A stretch of DNA of 64,000 nucleotides, from positions 153,719,105 to 153,783,104 of the forward strand of contig NC_134572.1 of NCBI RefSeq assembly GCF_050947875.1, read 5' to 3'. Source of the stretch: Dermacentor variabilis. Its lineage: Eukaryota; Arthropoda; Arachnida; Ixodida; Ixodidae. Both the position numbers and the translations under genes were made by a program. This document shows positions 1 through 11,330 of this stretch, one piece after another. The number at the start of each line of letters is the position of its first letter. Position 1 is the first letter of the stretch. The notes under the pieces were generated by a model, which saw only the letters and a list, made by a program, of their open reading frames with translations, was not told the origin of the DNA and made no database searches.

Positions 1-867
1 TGTGGCGGAAAAGGACTGTCGGGGACGAGGAGGCCCGGTAGAGAACTGGGGAAGGCTGGGTTGAGATGTTGAACACACGGAGTTCGGAGCCATGTTCTCA
101 AATTCCTGTCTTACTACGGCCTGAATCATGGCAATTGTGGTTGCTGGCGGATCGGGAGGCGTCGTGGAGAAAGCTGGCGAACAGGCGGCCTCGAGCTCGC
201 GGCGAATAATACGGGTGACGTCGTCACAGGTGGTGGCCTGACGCAATCGACCCTCACATGTTGACGTAGCAGCGGTGTTGGGTAGCCGCGTGATGTGGTG
301 CGTGATACGGCAGCTCTTGGCTTGTGCAAGGCGACTGCATTCTTTATTGATGGCGTTGATTGTCGAGAGATTGCCGAAAACAAGCAAATTGAAGCCGTCG
401 TTGGCGATGCCTTTTAGGACATGTGACACTGTATCGGATTCAGACATAGCATCGTCAGCTTTGCGGCATAGAGGCAAGACATCGAAGTTGTATGAAACGG
501 ACGGCTCTGTAGATGTCTGAACACGAGACGCAAGAGCTTTTCTCGCGGCAACCTTGCGGCCAATGGGGTCGCCGAGCAGTTCCCGTAGCTATTCTTTGAA
601 GCTTTCGCAACTGGTTATCTCTTCGTCATGCGTCTGGTGCCACACGCGTGGGGTGCCGCCGAGATACAAGATGACATTGGCGAGCATAGTGGTTGGGTCC
701 CTCCTGTTATTAGCGCTGGCATGTTCATATAGCTTGATCCATTCGTCAACATCCTGTACCTCCAGGCCAGACAACACACCAGGGTAGCGATGTTCAGCAA
801 CCGTGACGATAGGAGCAGTCGGACAAGGCAAAGCCGTTGCAAAGGCGGGCTCGTCACCGGGAGGCAT
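1..867 (-). pseudogene. Ty3/gypsy gag relic, cut by window edge
   Basis: On the minus strand an ATG at 867 opens a capsid-like protein. It has the retrotransposon-gag pattern of an N-terminal stretch ending ...W-x-x-x-Y-E-H-A-S, then Y-L-G-G-T-P-R-V-W and a phenylalanine-lysine-glutamate turn. A stop codon at about 589-591 interrupts it, but the same frame continues to position 1 and encodes the rest of a gag-like helical region. The frame also opens with GTG at 933, but that lies in the leader just after the LTR, so the ATG is the better start. The zinc-knuckle part and all of pol would lie left of the window. It belongs with the LTR at 939-1114. Assignment to Ty3/gypsy rests on pattern recognition of capsid motifs and on the LTR/leader layout. 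Confidence 0.75.
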
Positions 868-938
868 GGTGACAAGCTCGATGTACCGACCACACCGGAG
901 CTCCGTGGCGAGGACGGGGTCGCTGACCTCCACCAGAA

Positions 939-1114
939 TGTTACGTGTAGAAAGACACAGACGAAAGAGGCTATTTACAGGCTATTTACACTAGACTAGA
1001 GCCAGAGCACCTGGCCGACATTCACTCGCACCAAGGGCGCAGACCCACTTCGTCGTCGTTCTCGCGGCGGCTTGTCCCTTGAGCATCGCTTGATGATATC
1101 GTAATAATATTACA
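939..1114 (-). mobile_element. 5' LTR of the gag-bearing Ty3 element (176 bp)
   Basis: On the plus strand the segment begins TGTTACG and ends ATATTACA, giving TG...CA ends in either orientation. It lies immediately before the minus-strand gag leader, where a 5' LTR is expected. The bases inside the element next to the LTR (complement of CTCCACCAGA) are the probable primer-binding region. The second LTR is not in the window, so boundaries are inferred from the TG/CA ends only. Confidence 0.6.
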
Positions 1115-1908
1115 CGCTGCGACACACCTGGTGAGCGATTCCCCGGCACAAAGATCGGCGTAAAGGGAACATATGGATAATGAAGATGAGCCCAGCTATG
1201 GGGGGCGAATCCGACCAGCCTAGAAAACCATGACCACACACTAGAGTCACCTGCGGCCAAGAAGGAGGCTCCAGTAGCGGCAATACGGATTTTAGTAGCG
1301 GCCTTAGGGCATTCTTAAAGCCATGAAATCCCATCGCAAAAAATAGTGGAGGATAGATGGCAAATAAAATAGGGTAGAAATGTACAGGGCCGCCATGTCT
1401 GCGCCATCGTGCGCCTCTTGTTTGAAAAATCGACCAAGACACCCTAGAGCATCAGCAACTTGGGATACTGTTTTGATTTGGTCGTGGGAGAGGCGCGCGA
1501 GATCTGCCTCAGCGTAGCACTATCGCTCATGGTATGATCGAGACTAAATTGGACAGAATTCACTCGGTACCTGGAGAAGCTAGCAGCCGCAGGCCCATAC
1601 ACACCATTCCGCATTCGATGGTTCGGAGAAACAGAGCTTGATAGATATAGTTCCGTTTTCGAAAGGGCAGGCGTTAATTTGTCATCTATTGTTTAAATGT
1701 AGCAAGACTTAGCAGTCTTCCTCTCTCGGCGAAATTGGCGCAAAGGTATTATCATTGGCTGAAGCTGTGACACGCGCGCCGGAAACGTTGGTCCACTTGT
1801 CGCATGCAAGAGCACGCGAACAGCCCAGGACAGGCGCGCGGGCTAGCAGAGGCGGGCCTATGCACAGGCGCACAGGCGCGAGCACTAGCTCTCGGCCTGC
1901 CGGCTAGT
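1115..1908. other. no recognisable gene
   Basis: This stretch separates the minus-strand LTR from the plus-strand pol relic. It holds short overlapping frames on both strands without recognised motifs. The part from about 1760 to 1900 is GC-rich with repeated GCGCG and CAGGCGC words. I could not assign it to an element. Confidence 0.5.
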
Positions 1909-3588
1909 CTCTGATGCCGCAATCACGAAGCTGCGTCGTCTTCTAACCTCACCCTCGATTCTCCGACATTTCGACCCAAGGGTACCAACAGAATACATAC
2001 GGACGCCAGTGTCATTTCGACCATTGGCGCTGTTCATAAGCAACGAAACACTGGCTTCGAAGATTACGTCGTTGCCCTCGCTAGCCCCGCTCTCACGAAA
2101 GCGGTAGCAGAATATTCCGGTAAGGAGAAAGAATGCTTGGCTATCATTCGGGCCGTAACTAAATTTCGCCCTTACCTCTACATCCACCCGCTCGCCGTCA
2201 TAAATGAACACCATGCCCTCTGCTGGTTGTGCTTGAAAGATCTTTCAGGTGGCCTCGCAAAATGGGCGCTCCGCCTACAACAGTGCAATATTATGGTGCT
2301 GTACCGTGCTGGCCGTAAACATTTCGACGGGGAAGCCCTCTCTCGCTCCCCAGCGTCAGGTTAGCCCACTTATCCGAAAGTATTAATATGCGAGTCCTCC
2401 ATCTCCGCCAAGCGCATGCGTTTGGAGAGCAGAAGCATCAATGCATTTCTGGCTTTTCTGTCACACCAATCAGTGCCTTCTCCTGGCCGTGCATTTCGTC
2501 GCGAAGCACACCACTTCGCTGTTCGTGACGGGCTGCTACACCAACGTAACTACCTCCCGGGCGACCGCAAATGCTTACTCGTGGTCCCTCGGCATCTACG
2601 TTCGGATATACGTGCAGTGTTTCACGATGACCCGCAATGCCCGCATGCAGGACTACTCAAAACGTACGCGCACTGGTAACTCCGTTATTAAGGTTGGGGA
2701 TGTGTCCATTCGTGCGCCGACACGTCCTCTGCTGCCTCGCTTGCCAACGCCGCTAGACTACCCCTCGTCCGTCAGCTGCTACACTGCAACCAATCCTTGC
2801 CCAGGACGCGCCTTTGACCATGTCGCAGTTTTTTTATGGGCCCCTTCCGAGTACTTTAGACGGCAAACGCTGTGTGATTGTGGCGGTCGACCATATTATA
2901 GGCAACGTGGAAATTTCGCCTCTGCCCAACGCATCTGCGCGTGATGTTGCCCGGTTCCTTCTGCGTAACATCATACTTCGCCGTGGTGCCTCAAGAGAAC
3001 TGCTGAGTGTCAGATGCAGTGTGTTCCCTCTCACCTTATAGAATTAAGCCTTACTCAAGAAATACCACGTAATTCAACGTATCACCCGCAGTATATAGGA
3101 ATGACTGGGCGCTTCAACCGGACTCTTAGCGATATGTTAGCCATGCACATCGCATCTGACCAGATCAATTAGGACCGAATTCTACGATTCGTGACGTTTC
3201 CTTATAATACCGCCATCCAGACCGCTACGGGATTTCCCCCCTTCTTTCTGCTTTACGGACGGCAGCCTTCCAGCACAATCGATACCTTCCTTTCGTATCA
3301 GCCTGAAACAACGAAGGCTAATACCCTGTCCGAAGCTGCTGGACATGCAAAAGTGTTCCGAAAACTCCCCCAAACCTTTACATAGGAAGATTAGCCGTGA
3401 CAGAAGGAGCTTTAGGACACCTTTCCAAGTACCACGGACCCTACCTTATGGTCCGTCAGACGTCCGCTGTAAAGTGTGCGGTAAAAGCCCTCCAGCCGTG
3501 TTCGGAGAAGCGCCGTCGAGGCCTCGATATTGTGCACATTAAGCGGGTAAAGCCTTACTTTGATCCACCTGTACTATCCTGCCCGTAG
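1909..3588 (+). pseudogene. Ty3/gypsy pol relic: RT end, RNase H, integrase
   Basis: The relic begins in the reverse-transcriptase connection region (pattern L-L-T-S-P...H-F-D-P). It passes through RNase H (T-D-A-S, then K-E-K-E-C-L-A-I-I, then H-H-A-L-C-W-L and A-L-S-R near 2340). It continues into the integrase zinc finger ([11 protein letters not shown], about 2620-2660), a broken catalytic core (D-H-I near 2890; F-N-R-T-L near 3115; S-P/P-F-F-L-L-Y-G-R near 3240) and a C-terminus ending L-K-P-Y-F-D-P-P at about 3580. Frameshifts and stops occur throughout, so no functional polyprotein is possible. The LTR at 3625 follows directly. The same pol end is present in copy B at 26170-27600. Confidence 0.85.
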
Positions 3589-3624
3589 GTTGTTGGCTCG
3601 GCTCCTCTTCTCCGGGGGGATAAT

Positions 3625-3769
3625 TGTACTGGAGAAGAACGAGAAAATGCCCTGCCTCAAGAAAGACGACGACAGCGAGTTGTGCGAAGCCTTGTGCTTG
3701 TATTTCCCTGTTTGACCTCTCGCTGGGGTGCCCTACTCTCTGAGGGTTTCATCAGTTAAATCCATAACG
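3625..3769 (+). mobile_element. 3' LTR of Ty3 relic, copy A (145 bp)
   Basis: A purine-rich tract (TCCGGGGGGATAAT) just after the pol stop acts as the expected polypurine tract. The LTR starts TGTACTGG and ends CATAACG, where copy B reads CATAACA, so the terminal A has mutated here. The sequence between is closely similar to 27632-27780. No 5' partner is in the window. Confidence 0.6.
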
Positions 3770-4690
3770 CCTCTCCATACTATCTAGGCATGTATGTGTT
3801 AAAATTGTAATTTACTTTTATAATATCTAAAGTGGCAGACATGTATATGGTAAATGATGATGTGCTGGTGGAAGATATTAATTTGTTATAGTTTAAATCT
3901 TCTCAGACACTAATGCCCATAGTGCGAAGGCGTGTGCTGAAACGCTAGTGGGAAGGCTTACAGCTCATTTGATTTTATTTTGTCTAGAACGCTCACTTGA
4001 CCGAAACTGCTACGGTATGGTAGGGAAATATGGTACGAAATGGAACGGTACGAAATGCCAGTAGAGAAAATACGGAAAACAATCGGTGTTGCTTCAGTCG
4101 AAAGAGACAACGCGGTTTGCTTTCACACTTTCTTTTTGCAGTGCAGAAATATTCATCAAAGTATGGAGCTTTGTCCGTTGTACCACTGAAAAACGGAGTG
4201 TTTGCTAGAAAAAAGTAGAATTTTCTTGTGAGGCAAACAGACCCATCCGGCCTGTGCAATGGCTTAAAATAGAATCGCATTTTTTTTCAAAACAAATCGG
4301 CCCTCCTACAATAGCAAGAAAAGCTTTGATTAATAGGCTGAGTCTACTTTTCTTCCGTAATGCTATTCGAAGAAGAAAATATGATTGAACATAGTTATCC
4401 CGTTAAGGCCGTATGCGCTCCGCCTCCGACATGTTGCGTGCTGGTATAATGTTTGTTCGTAGTACTAACACAAAGATAATTTCCTGTTCATACATGCACC
4501 ATAAATTTCGGATATAAATAAATCGAATCGTACAGCGTGTCCCGAATCCACATGTTTTATTCTGAAAACTGATGAAGATTTTATACCGGACTAAGATACT
4601 GAAGCCACCACTGCTTAGTAGGAAGCCCATTTAAATTTCTTGAATTCAGCGTGGGTAAACAAACGTTCACGATTACTACTGCTAAGCAAT

Positions 4691-6170
4691 ACGACCCCGT
4701 GCGAACGAGCAATTGTATAAGTAGCGTAAATGTTTCAATCGTTAGAGGAAGCTGAGATCTAAGCATGGTCTTATTACCAAAACAGTAGCACACATCCGAC
4801 CCCATACAAACAGGGAGCAACCTATCATGACGCCCAAAAGCTTTTTTATCCAGAGAAATCTGCATGGCACTCTTTGACAAGAATATACCCGCCGTAAGGA
4901 CAAGGGGGGGGGGGGGTAAAATTCAGCAGCATGACCAGCCAATTTTTTATAACGAGCAGCAAGTGCTCCGATCATGATACAGACGCCTACATTTGCATTC
5001 CACGTCCCAAGTTCGCGTGCCAGCCAGCACGCTTATTCCTCTTCACGAGAATAGTGATTAGCTGTTGCATCATCCTTTAAAAAAGGCGACTTCCACGTAA
5101 TGTATTGAATTTCACTCATTTCTGCAAGACTCTACGTGCATTCAGAGAAAATAAGTAAATAAATAAGTTTATAGATAAATAAAAGAAGTTTAGTCAAACC
5201 ATCTTTAGGCAGTTTTACGATTGCTATCGCGATCGTTTCACAAAGAAATCGCCAATTGCAGACGAAGCTTAAGCGATGCGGTTAATGACTACGAGCGCGT
5301 GACACAAAGTGGATTCAGATAAACTTACAGAATAAAAAATGCGACCACGCGCGACCGAGCTAATCAGTGCAGATGTTTTGATTTTTACATAGCTGAGGCG
5401 TGAAATTGACCTTAACACCATACTACCGTGCATCCGTTCATGTGTAAATAAGCAGAACTCGAACTAGTTGCCGCAACGTTTCGTTATACCCACAAAGTGC
5501 ACGACAAAGTTTACCAAACGCTCACCTGACCAGCCTTAAAGACACGGGTGGTTAAATTCAGCTGCCCGACCGGCAAATTTTCTGATCGTGACATAAACAC
5601 CAATAAACGTTGTGTTATTGGAAACGTACGCAGTCTTACGATTACTTTCGCAATCGCAGCTACGCAAACAAAAGGCCAACAGCACACGTACGAACCTTAA
5701 GCGACATGGTTATCACTTCGAAAGCGTGAGAGAAATAATCAACTAACTTTCGTGGTTACCTAATTGAAAAGATACGGCAAGGACCACGTGTGAACGAGCA
5801 ACTAAGTCAGCGCAAACGTTTCAATCGTCACAGATAGCTGAGGAATAAACTTCACTAGATGTAACCGTCATGCTGGTATCCGATCAAGTGTAAATAAGCA
5901 GGAGTATAACAAGTCGCCCAAAAGTTTCGTTTTTCCAAGGAACCTGACCGGCACCGTTTGAAAAGAATAATATGGCTTCCCAAAGACAGACTTGGCCAAA
6001 TTCAGCAGGACGGCCGATTATAATGGCCACCAAGTGCTCCAGCCGTGATACAAATGCCTAGAAATTTTCAGCAATTCCAACCTTAGGGAGTTTTGTGATT
6101 GCAGTCCCAATCACGTATAAGCAAACAAAACGCGAACGAAGCTCAAACCAGGCTATTCCAGACAGGGCAT
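4691..6170. repeat. three diverged tandem units, about 440 bp each
   Basis: Three consecutive stretches beginning near 4691, 5341 and 5781 share ordered landmarks. Each has an opening like GACC(C/A)CG...GAACGAGC, then a TTT(C/G)AATCGT block with AGCTGAG, an AA(A/G)TTTCGTT-like block, TAAATTCAGC followed by GACCGGC, a TGCTCC...TGATACA block, and ACGATTGC...GCAAACAAA. The first unit is longer (about 650 bp) because of an inserted AAAT-rich stretch near 5145-5185. All three are also present in copy B, so the array predates the duplication. No coding potential is seen. Confidence 0.65.
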
Positions 6171-6954
6171 GTCGGGAATAGGGATAATTCATAATAATAT
6201 TTTTATTATTTTTTGCCACTGTTCAAGAAAGACGCGATAAATTAGGCGGATCCATCCTGTGAGCTGCATAGGCGGAGTTAGCGGTTCTATAGTTTGGCAT
6301 TGAGAAATTTATTCTAGCCACATCTCAGTGCTGTGAAGACACAATAGAGCCCACTGCAAGCTCGCAAGTTTACAGAAAAGCAGTACGATGCAACCAAACG
6401 CAGAATTGTTAGGGCAGAACGGATGGTTAATCGCTGATGAACGTTACCGTTACCACAACCTAAGGGGATGCACTACAATACCAAACATTCGATTGCGTGC
6501 AGACGCAACGCCAGGCTAGTCGAAAAAGTGTAGAGCTGCTAATAGAAGAACATTGACACCATAAACTGCCACTTACTTTACGATAGGCGTAAGACGTACA
6601 GGAACCACGGAGTTGGAGCTCCATAGCGAAGGACGAAAACGTTCCCTTGGAATGAACAAATGGTCACCCTGGAACTGATGAGCACATGATAGAAACACCA
6701 TGTTGAGAGAAAACGCCTGAACTTAGCGTGGAGCGCCTCAGCCTTAGGGCATTCCGAGCCTACAGAGGAGGGCGATGAGATTCTACAAAACGACGGCATT
6801 AAGTCATGTGAGCTACTACGCGCAAAGCAGTGCTGATTCGACAGGGTAAAGACAGTCGATGGTCTGTTCTAAAGGAGGGGTTGCCGTACACGGCTTTCTC
6901 GACCTGTCCGGAAAGCATGGGACACATAAGTTTGTACAGTGTAGTGCTTAAAGG

Positions 6955-6973
6955 ACACACACACACACACACA
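6955..6973. repeat. (AC)n microsatellite
   Basis: A perfect 19-base AC dinucleotide run lies inside copy A. The corresponding region of copy B (around 31500) lacks a comparable run. Confidence 0.9.
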
Positions 6974-8999
6974 ACTATTGGAGACGCAAGGCGCGAACTT
7001 GCAATTTTACTTCGGAAAGGCACGGACCAAACAGGCCCAAATAGATGCCGCATCACACGATTTATTCCGTTACGCCGTGTGGTAGGTCTTAATGCGCAGC
7101 AGTTTCGGTGCTCTGATTTCCGCTTTGTGACGCTTCCTCGCGACATGCCTATGCAGGCTGGGTCGCCTAATGCCACTTCTCGATTTATCGTCTTCATTGG
7201 ATGTTTGGTCTGAGGGTGGCGGCTTCATGCAGCTGTCTGACATGTTGTCTTTTTGGAAGAGCATGTGTTGAAGACTGCCGTGAAAGAGACTTAGCATTCC
7301 ATGATATAATCACGTGGTACGTGCTGTGATTCTTTGTTGGTCCCACATATTTCCGGTAGGGGACATCCCGTCGAAAACTACCTTCGGACATTCATTAGAT
7401 TAAGGTTTTGTGATTTACTCAGGCCCGAATGCAATATGTAGTGGAATGCGTACGTCATTTTGTGACACGTGGAGTATTACCTAGCGCAATAATATACAAA
7501 TTGGATAAAATTGCACGAAGAATAGGCAAGTTAATTACATCGTTATACGATGTTAGCTAGCTGGAACCGAAACTGCTGATGATCCTTAACTACGACTGCG
7601 GAACTGGGAGGGTTGTTCGAGACAAGCAACGCTCTTTGGATGAACGATTCCCTGCATGTTTTCATTAGATAACACATAGCAAGAACCTTATTTCAATGAT
7701 CAATCATGGCCGATACGTATGAAAGGGAGCAATAAGCGTGCCATGGAGATTAGAAATATGGTATGTTTTTAGGGAATAAGCACATGCGGAAAACTAATGG
7801 CGAGGAACAAGAGTTGGCTAGTCGAGCTAGTCTAACACAGCGGTTTTTAGCTTGATGTTTGTAGTTATGGGAAATAAGACGGACAGAATTATTTTACATT
7901 AGTTCCAGACAATTAGGTATATTTTCAGAGCTGAGTTCCCATACCGCTGCAGAGTTCTCTATTTTGTTGTGAGCTAATTTCTTGTACAAGTGTAGTTTCA
8001 TAGGGAGAGCTGTAGAGAACAAGTCATGGAAGATGTATCCTAGCATGCCATTGGAATTGTTAATTATGCAACCCTCTTGCATAGACCAAGTTATAGCGGA
8101 GGCAATGTGTCTACCTGGGTAATGGTGAGAGCTTATGGGCTCGAGATGAGTGTCGTAAAGTAAGTAACAGGGGAACATGAAATACGCGGAACATAAAGAA
8201 GGCCTTATATTTCGTAGCATCTAACGTCCAATAGCCAGGTCATGCACCACTACTAGATATAGTTGATGTCGTTTTTGAGGACAATAATACCATATAATTT
8301 AATAAATAGTGGAATACAACGGAATCGTCTGCAAAAGCTCGTATGTTAGTAGACACAGTCAGGTAAGTGATTAATGTCAATTAGAAACAAAAACGCCCTC
8401 AGACTGGAACCGTGCTGTAAACAAAAACAGCCTATCCGAAGAATTATATCCACCAGTGCTTACATAGTACTTGCGGTTAAAAAGAAAATACTCTAACTAC
8501 ATAATGATGTTATAATCAAGGTTAATTTGTTTCAGTGCTTTGTGTGGCAATTTATTAGTTACTTTTCGAACGCTTTGGAAAAGCAAAAAAGCTCGCAAAC
8601 ACCATGTGATGGTCAGTGTAAAATTATATCAGGTGTCGTGCTTGGGCTTGACAAGCGAAATTTGTGGGGAAGCCATGTTGTAGGGCTGAAATAAAGAGTT
8701 GTGTATCTAGAAACGTTTGATTGTAAGTGTTGCTAATGGGCTGAACCATTCTACAAAGAATGCTAGCTATAAGTAGCAAATTATATTATACAGGGCAATT
8801 TTACTACCTATTTTGCACACCGGAACCCCGTTCCCAACTTACCAGTCAATAGGGAGTGCGCAGTCATCTGCACTAGGGAACCATGTTGGAAATTGATAAA
8901 GGAGAAGTGGAGCTGGTGCATTTTAATATCTTAGAAATAGCTGAGTCACAACCTGCGCTCGAAGGTAAATACACCATAAGAATAAGGTGCAGCACACAA

Positions 9000-9000
<1 letters not shown>

Positions 9001-9091
<91 letters not shown>
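9001..9091. repeat. (TA)n microsatellite, 91 bp, uninterrupted
   Basis: Perfect TA repeats run from 9001 to 9091. They sit exactly where homology to copy B ends; copy B has only TATATATA at the equivalent point near 43484. The Penelope-like element begins on the other side. The frame that reads tyrosine-isoleucine through it is an artefact. Confidence 0.97.
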
Positions 9092-9093
<2 letters not shown>

Positions 9094-9158
9094 AAAAGCA
9101 GCTCTGGGTACGGGTAAATATTCACAGTGAAGTAGACGCGCGTATGCCGCTGTTTATT

Positions 9159-9189
9159 GACGATTCGGCCGGGGTCCGGCCTTCATCAG
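9159..9189 (-). ncRNA. hammerhead-ribozyme-like motif in Penelope terminal repeat
   Basis: Read on the minus strand: CTGATGA, an extra A, a perfect 6-bp stem GGCCGG/CCGGCC with loop ACC, then GAA and TCGTC. Apart from the T in place of A after GAA (position 15.1) this is the hammerhead catalytic core (CUGANGA, stem II, GAAA, ...UC) with a minimal helix III. Hammerheads are known in the terminal repeats of Penelope-like elements. The A-to-T change breaks the palindromic ACGU expected there, so this copy is probably inactive. Confidence 0.7.
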
Positions 9190-9518
9190 AATACATTGCA
9201 TGGTGTCAGTACTGTTAATATACATGTGCCTTTCAACCAAATGAAGAAACGTTTACATGAAAAACGAATAAAATGGGCGAACAAAGTGCATCTGAATCGT
9301 TCAAAGGATAGCTGTCACGTGTATAGACCGATGGCGATTGCAAACATATAACCTAAAATACAAAGCATAAAAACGCACAGAAATGAATTGTAAAAACCAA
9401 TCGCCGCGTGACAACAAAACGTCAATATGTGCTCAATATGTGCTATGTTATCAAGCAAACTCACGCACAGAAAAAGGGGAATAGCGACATACTGGTAGAA
9501 GAAGGGACAAGTGACGGG

Positions 9519-9923
9519 CTACAAAGACAGGCAACTCAATTTTCCTACACATTCATTCATACCACACGCGACTGTATCAAACTTATACATAAGGAAGGAT
9601 TCGCGGGCTTTTCTCTCATAATTTGAACGAAATCCAGATTCCATCAACGTGACTCTAAGTTTATCAAATGAGTGGTCAGGAAGATGCACGTGTCTTGAGA
9701 TGTCCAGGTTGGGTAACGTGTTAGCGTGGGATTTAGGATTATTAAAGCGAAATCTTAAAGGCCCTTCTGTTTGTCCGATGTACCGTTTTTTGCACAGCGT
9801 ACCTTCAGGCATGTATATTACCATTTTTGTGTCGCAGTCGAAATTGCCTTTGATTTTTAAACAAAAGTTTGAAGACGTACTAGTAACCTGTTGCGGTGTG
9901 ACCATGTAGGGGCATACTTTCAA
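9519..9923 (-). pseudogene. GIY-YIG endonuclease domain of Penelope-like element
   Basis: The frame is 134 codons. It contains V-I-Y-M-P-E-G-T-L-C-K-K-R-Y-I-G-Q-T-E, equivalent to the GIY and YIG halves of the nuclease motif, followed by R-F-R-F-N-N-P-K-S-H-A and an H-L-P-D-H-S-F-D-K segment. Upstream residues P-D-A-I-G-C-H-P-C in another frame match the cysteine motif that precedes this domain in Penelope-like elements. The domain nicks target DNA in the family. This copy is detached from an active RT by frameshifts. Confidence 0.85.
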
Positions 9924-10254
9924 TCGCGGTTTTCGACAAGGATGGCATCCGATGGCATCAGGGCAGACGGTCTTAGATGATGACGCTAGTATATCTCGAA
10001 TATTTCTAGCTTTATGGTATACTGCTTTAGGCGGATCAGAGAATATGTTTTGAGGCGTTCACTGTGCATTAGAATATTGTGGTGTTTCTTTAATACATGC
10101 GAAACACTTGGGACTGACGCAGCGTGGGTTAGGACAAGATTTGTCTGGGGGAAGAGAGTCGGTTTGTTCTTAATGTAAAGTAGCGTCCTTCGGTCATGCA
10201 CGTCTGCGCGTTTTACTGCATCGTCAATTAATTGTGGTGGATAATTTTCTTTGG

Positions 10255-10605
10255 CTAAAGCGTTTTTAGGTTACCGCAATTCTTTTGAAACTCTAAATGC
10301 TCAGAGCAAATTATTTTAAAACGTAAGGCTTGGCTACAAGGAATACTAGTCTTGCAATGTTTAACGTGACTGCTATCGAAGTGCAAATATTGACATCTAT
10401 CTGTCGGCTTTTTGTATAGGGCAGTAGATAGTTCATCATGTAGCACTGAAACGCTGACGTCAAGGAAGTTAATACTAGATGCAGAATACGTGGTAGAAAA
10501 TGATATGGATGGATGGGCATTGTTAAAGTCAAATATGAAAGAAAGCAGTTCCTGTGCCCCATGAGGCCAAATCAGAAAAACATCATATTGTGCAGTATTG
10601 TACAT
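10255..10605 (-). pseudogene. Penelope RT C-terminal fragment
   Basis: The frame is 116 codons. After Y-D-V-F-L-I-W-P-H-G it reads S-I-N-F-L-D-V-S-V and, about 20 residues later, L-Y-K-K-P-T-D-R-C-Q-Y-L-H. This is the characteristic thumb/connection pattern of Penelope-type RT. The reading frame then shifts, and 9924-10254 carries the linker with P-P-K-A-V-Y in a different frame. The RT fingers and most of the palm are absent. Confidence 0.82.
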
Positions 10606-10617
10606 TTCGCATCTCGT

Positions 10618-11330
10618 ATGTTTGAAAGCTTACAGTGAATATCTCAATAAACGCTGCAGACAACTGCTCATTTTTTTTGCAATTGATAAGTACGCAAGGG
10701 GCTAGGTGGTACTATCAGTAGCTGCGTTCAGAATCCCGAAAAGACGACTTGCTCTGTCTTCCCCCTCTCACTACGTGCTTCTTCGAAGTCTTCTGTCGCA
10801 TAGAATTGCCGTGTGGCTTAACCGTGTTTCTTCCTCCGGTCAAAAATGCCTATTTGCCCATGAAAAAAAATTCTGGGGCTCTATGTGCCGAAGTCACAAT
10901 CCGATTATGAGGTATGTGTGTAGTGGGGAACTCCGTTTTTATTTTGGCCACCGAAAGTTATTGAACGTGCCCCAGGGTGCACGATGCATGGACATTTTTG
11001 CATTTCGTCCACATCGAAGCGAGGCTTAATTGATGGGGCCCTCATTGAGCAGCTGGTAAGCCACCATGTCGGTTAATATGTCGGTTGCATTTTCGGAATC
11101 CGAAAAGCCGATTTTCAAAAAATGCAACATTGCTCAATGGCAATGAAGGGGGCTGGTTTCAGGATGTGTAAACACGGGCTTGACCTCAGTCTACGAGTCA
11201 ATTTGACCGTTTGTGTAATGCGCCTGGCGTTATATTCACTACCGGTAACATCGTTGTAAAGGAAAAAAGTTTTGCCGACCGATCTGTGGTTTTGCCTGTT
11301 TTACGGTCGGTCGGTGGTCGAAGTCTCGCG
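10618..11330. other. no recognisable gene
   Basis: The plus-strand frame at 10706-11029 has no family motif. At 11085-11129 GTTGCATTTT and AAAAATGCAAC form inverted arms around a small palindrome TTTTCGGAATCCGAAAA, which could form a hairpin. Nothing else could be assigned. Confidence 0.45.

Larger units (their letters stand above)
1909..8995 (+). repeat. copy A of a large direct duplication
   Basis: From about 2196 onward this segment aligns by eye, in the same order and orientation, with 26170-43495 (copy B). The shared material includes the last part of the Ty3 pol, its 3' LTR and then about 5.2 kb that is not part of that element. The LTR and its downstream flank are shared together, so the Ty3 insertion predates the duplication. 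Copy A lacks the SINE, RTE, CR1-like and I-type LINE insertions present in copy B and preserves their empty sites, for example TACCTATTTTGC at 8805-8816. Homology ends at the (TA)n tract at 9001. The non-coding part has no convincing gene. Confidence 0.85.
9092..10617 (-). mobile_element. Penelope-like element, 5'-truncated
   Basis: Minus-strand sequence encodes, in order, the end of a Penelope-type reverse transcriptase, a linker, a GIY-YIG endonuclease and a terminal region with a hammerhead-like fold. It is truncated in the RT at about 10617, where Y-D-V-F-L-I-W stands in place of the usual Y-x-D-D-x-F-L-x-W, so the catalytic aspartates are damaged or missing. Several frameshifts separate the domains. 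The 3' end abuts the (TA)n tract. Identification rests on the RT C-terminal pattern (S-I-N-F-L-D-V-S, then L-Y-K-K-P-T-D) combined with GIY-YIG, a combination specific to Penelope-like elements. Confidence 0.85.

Noticed and set aside
4230..4240. Large DNA transposon (terminal inverted repeats) explaining the non-coding flank of copies A and B
   Set aside because: I found no inverted terminal repeats or transposase motif at the limits of the shared segment; a segmental duplication fits better.
8883..9218. 111-codon frame with a Tyr-Ile repeat
   Set aside because: It is the (TA)n microsatellite translated; no homologous frame exists in copy B.
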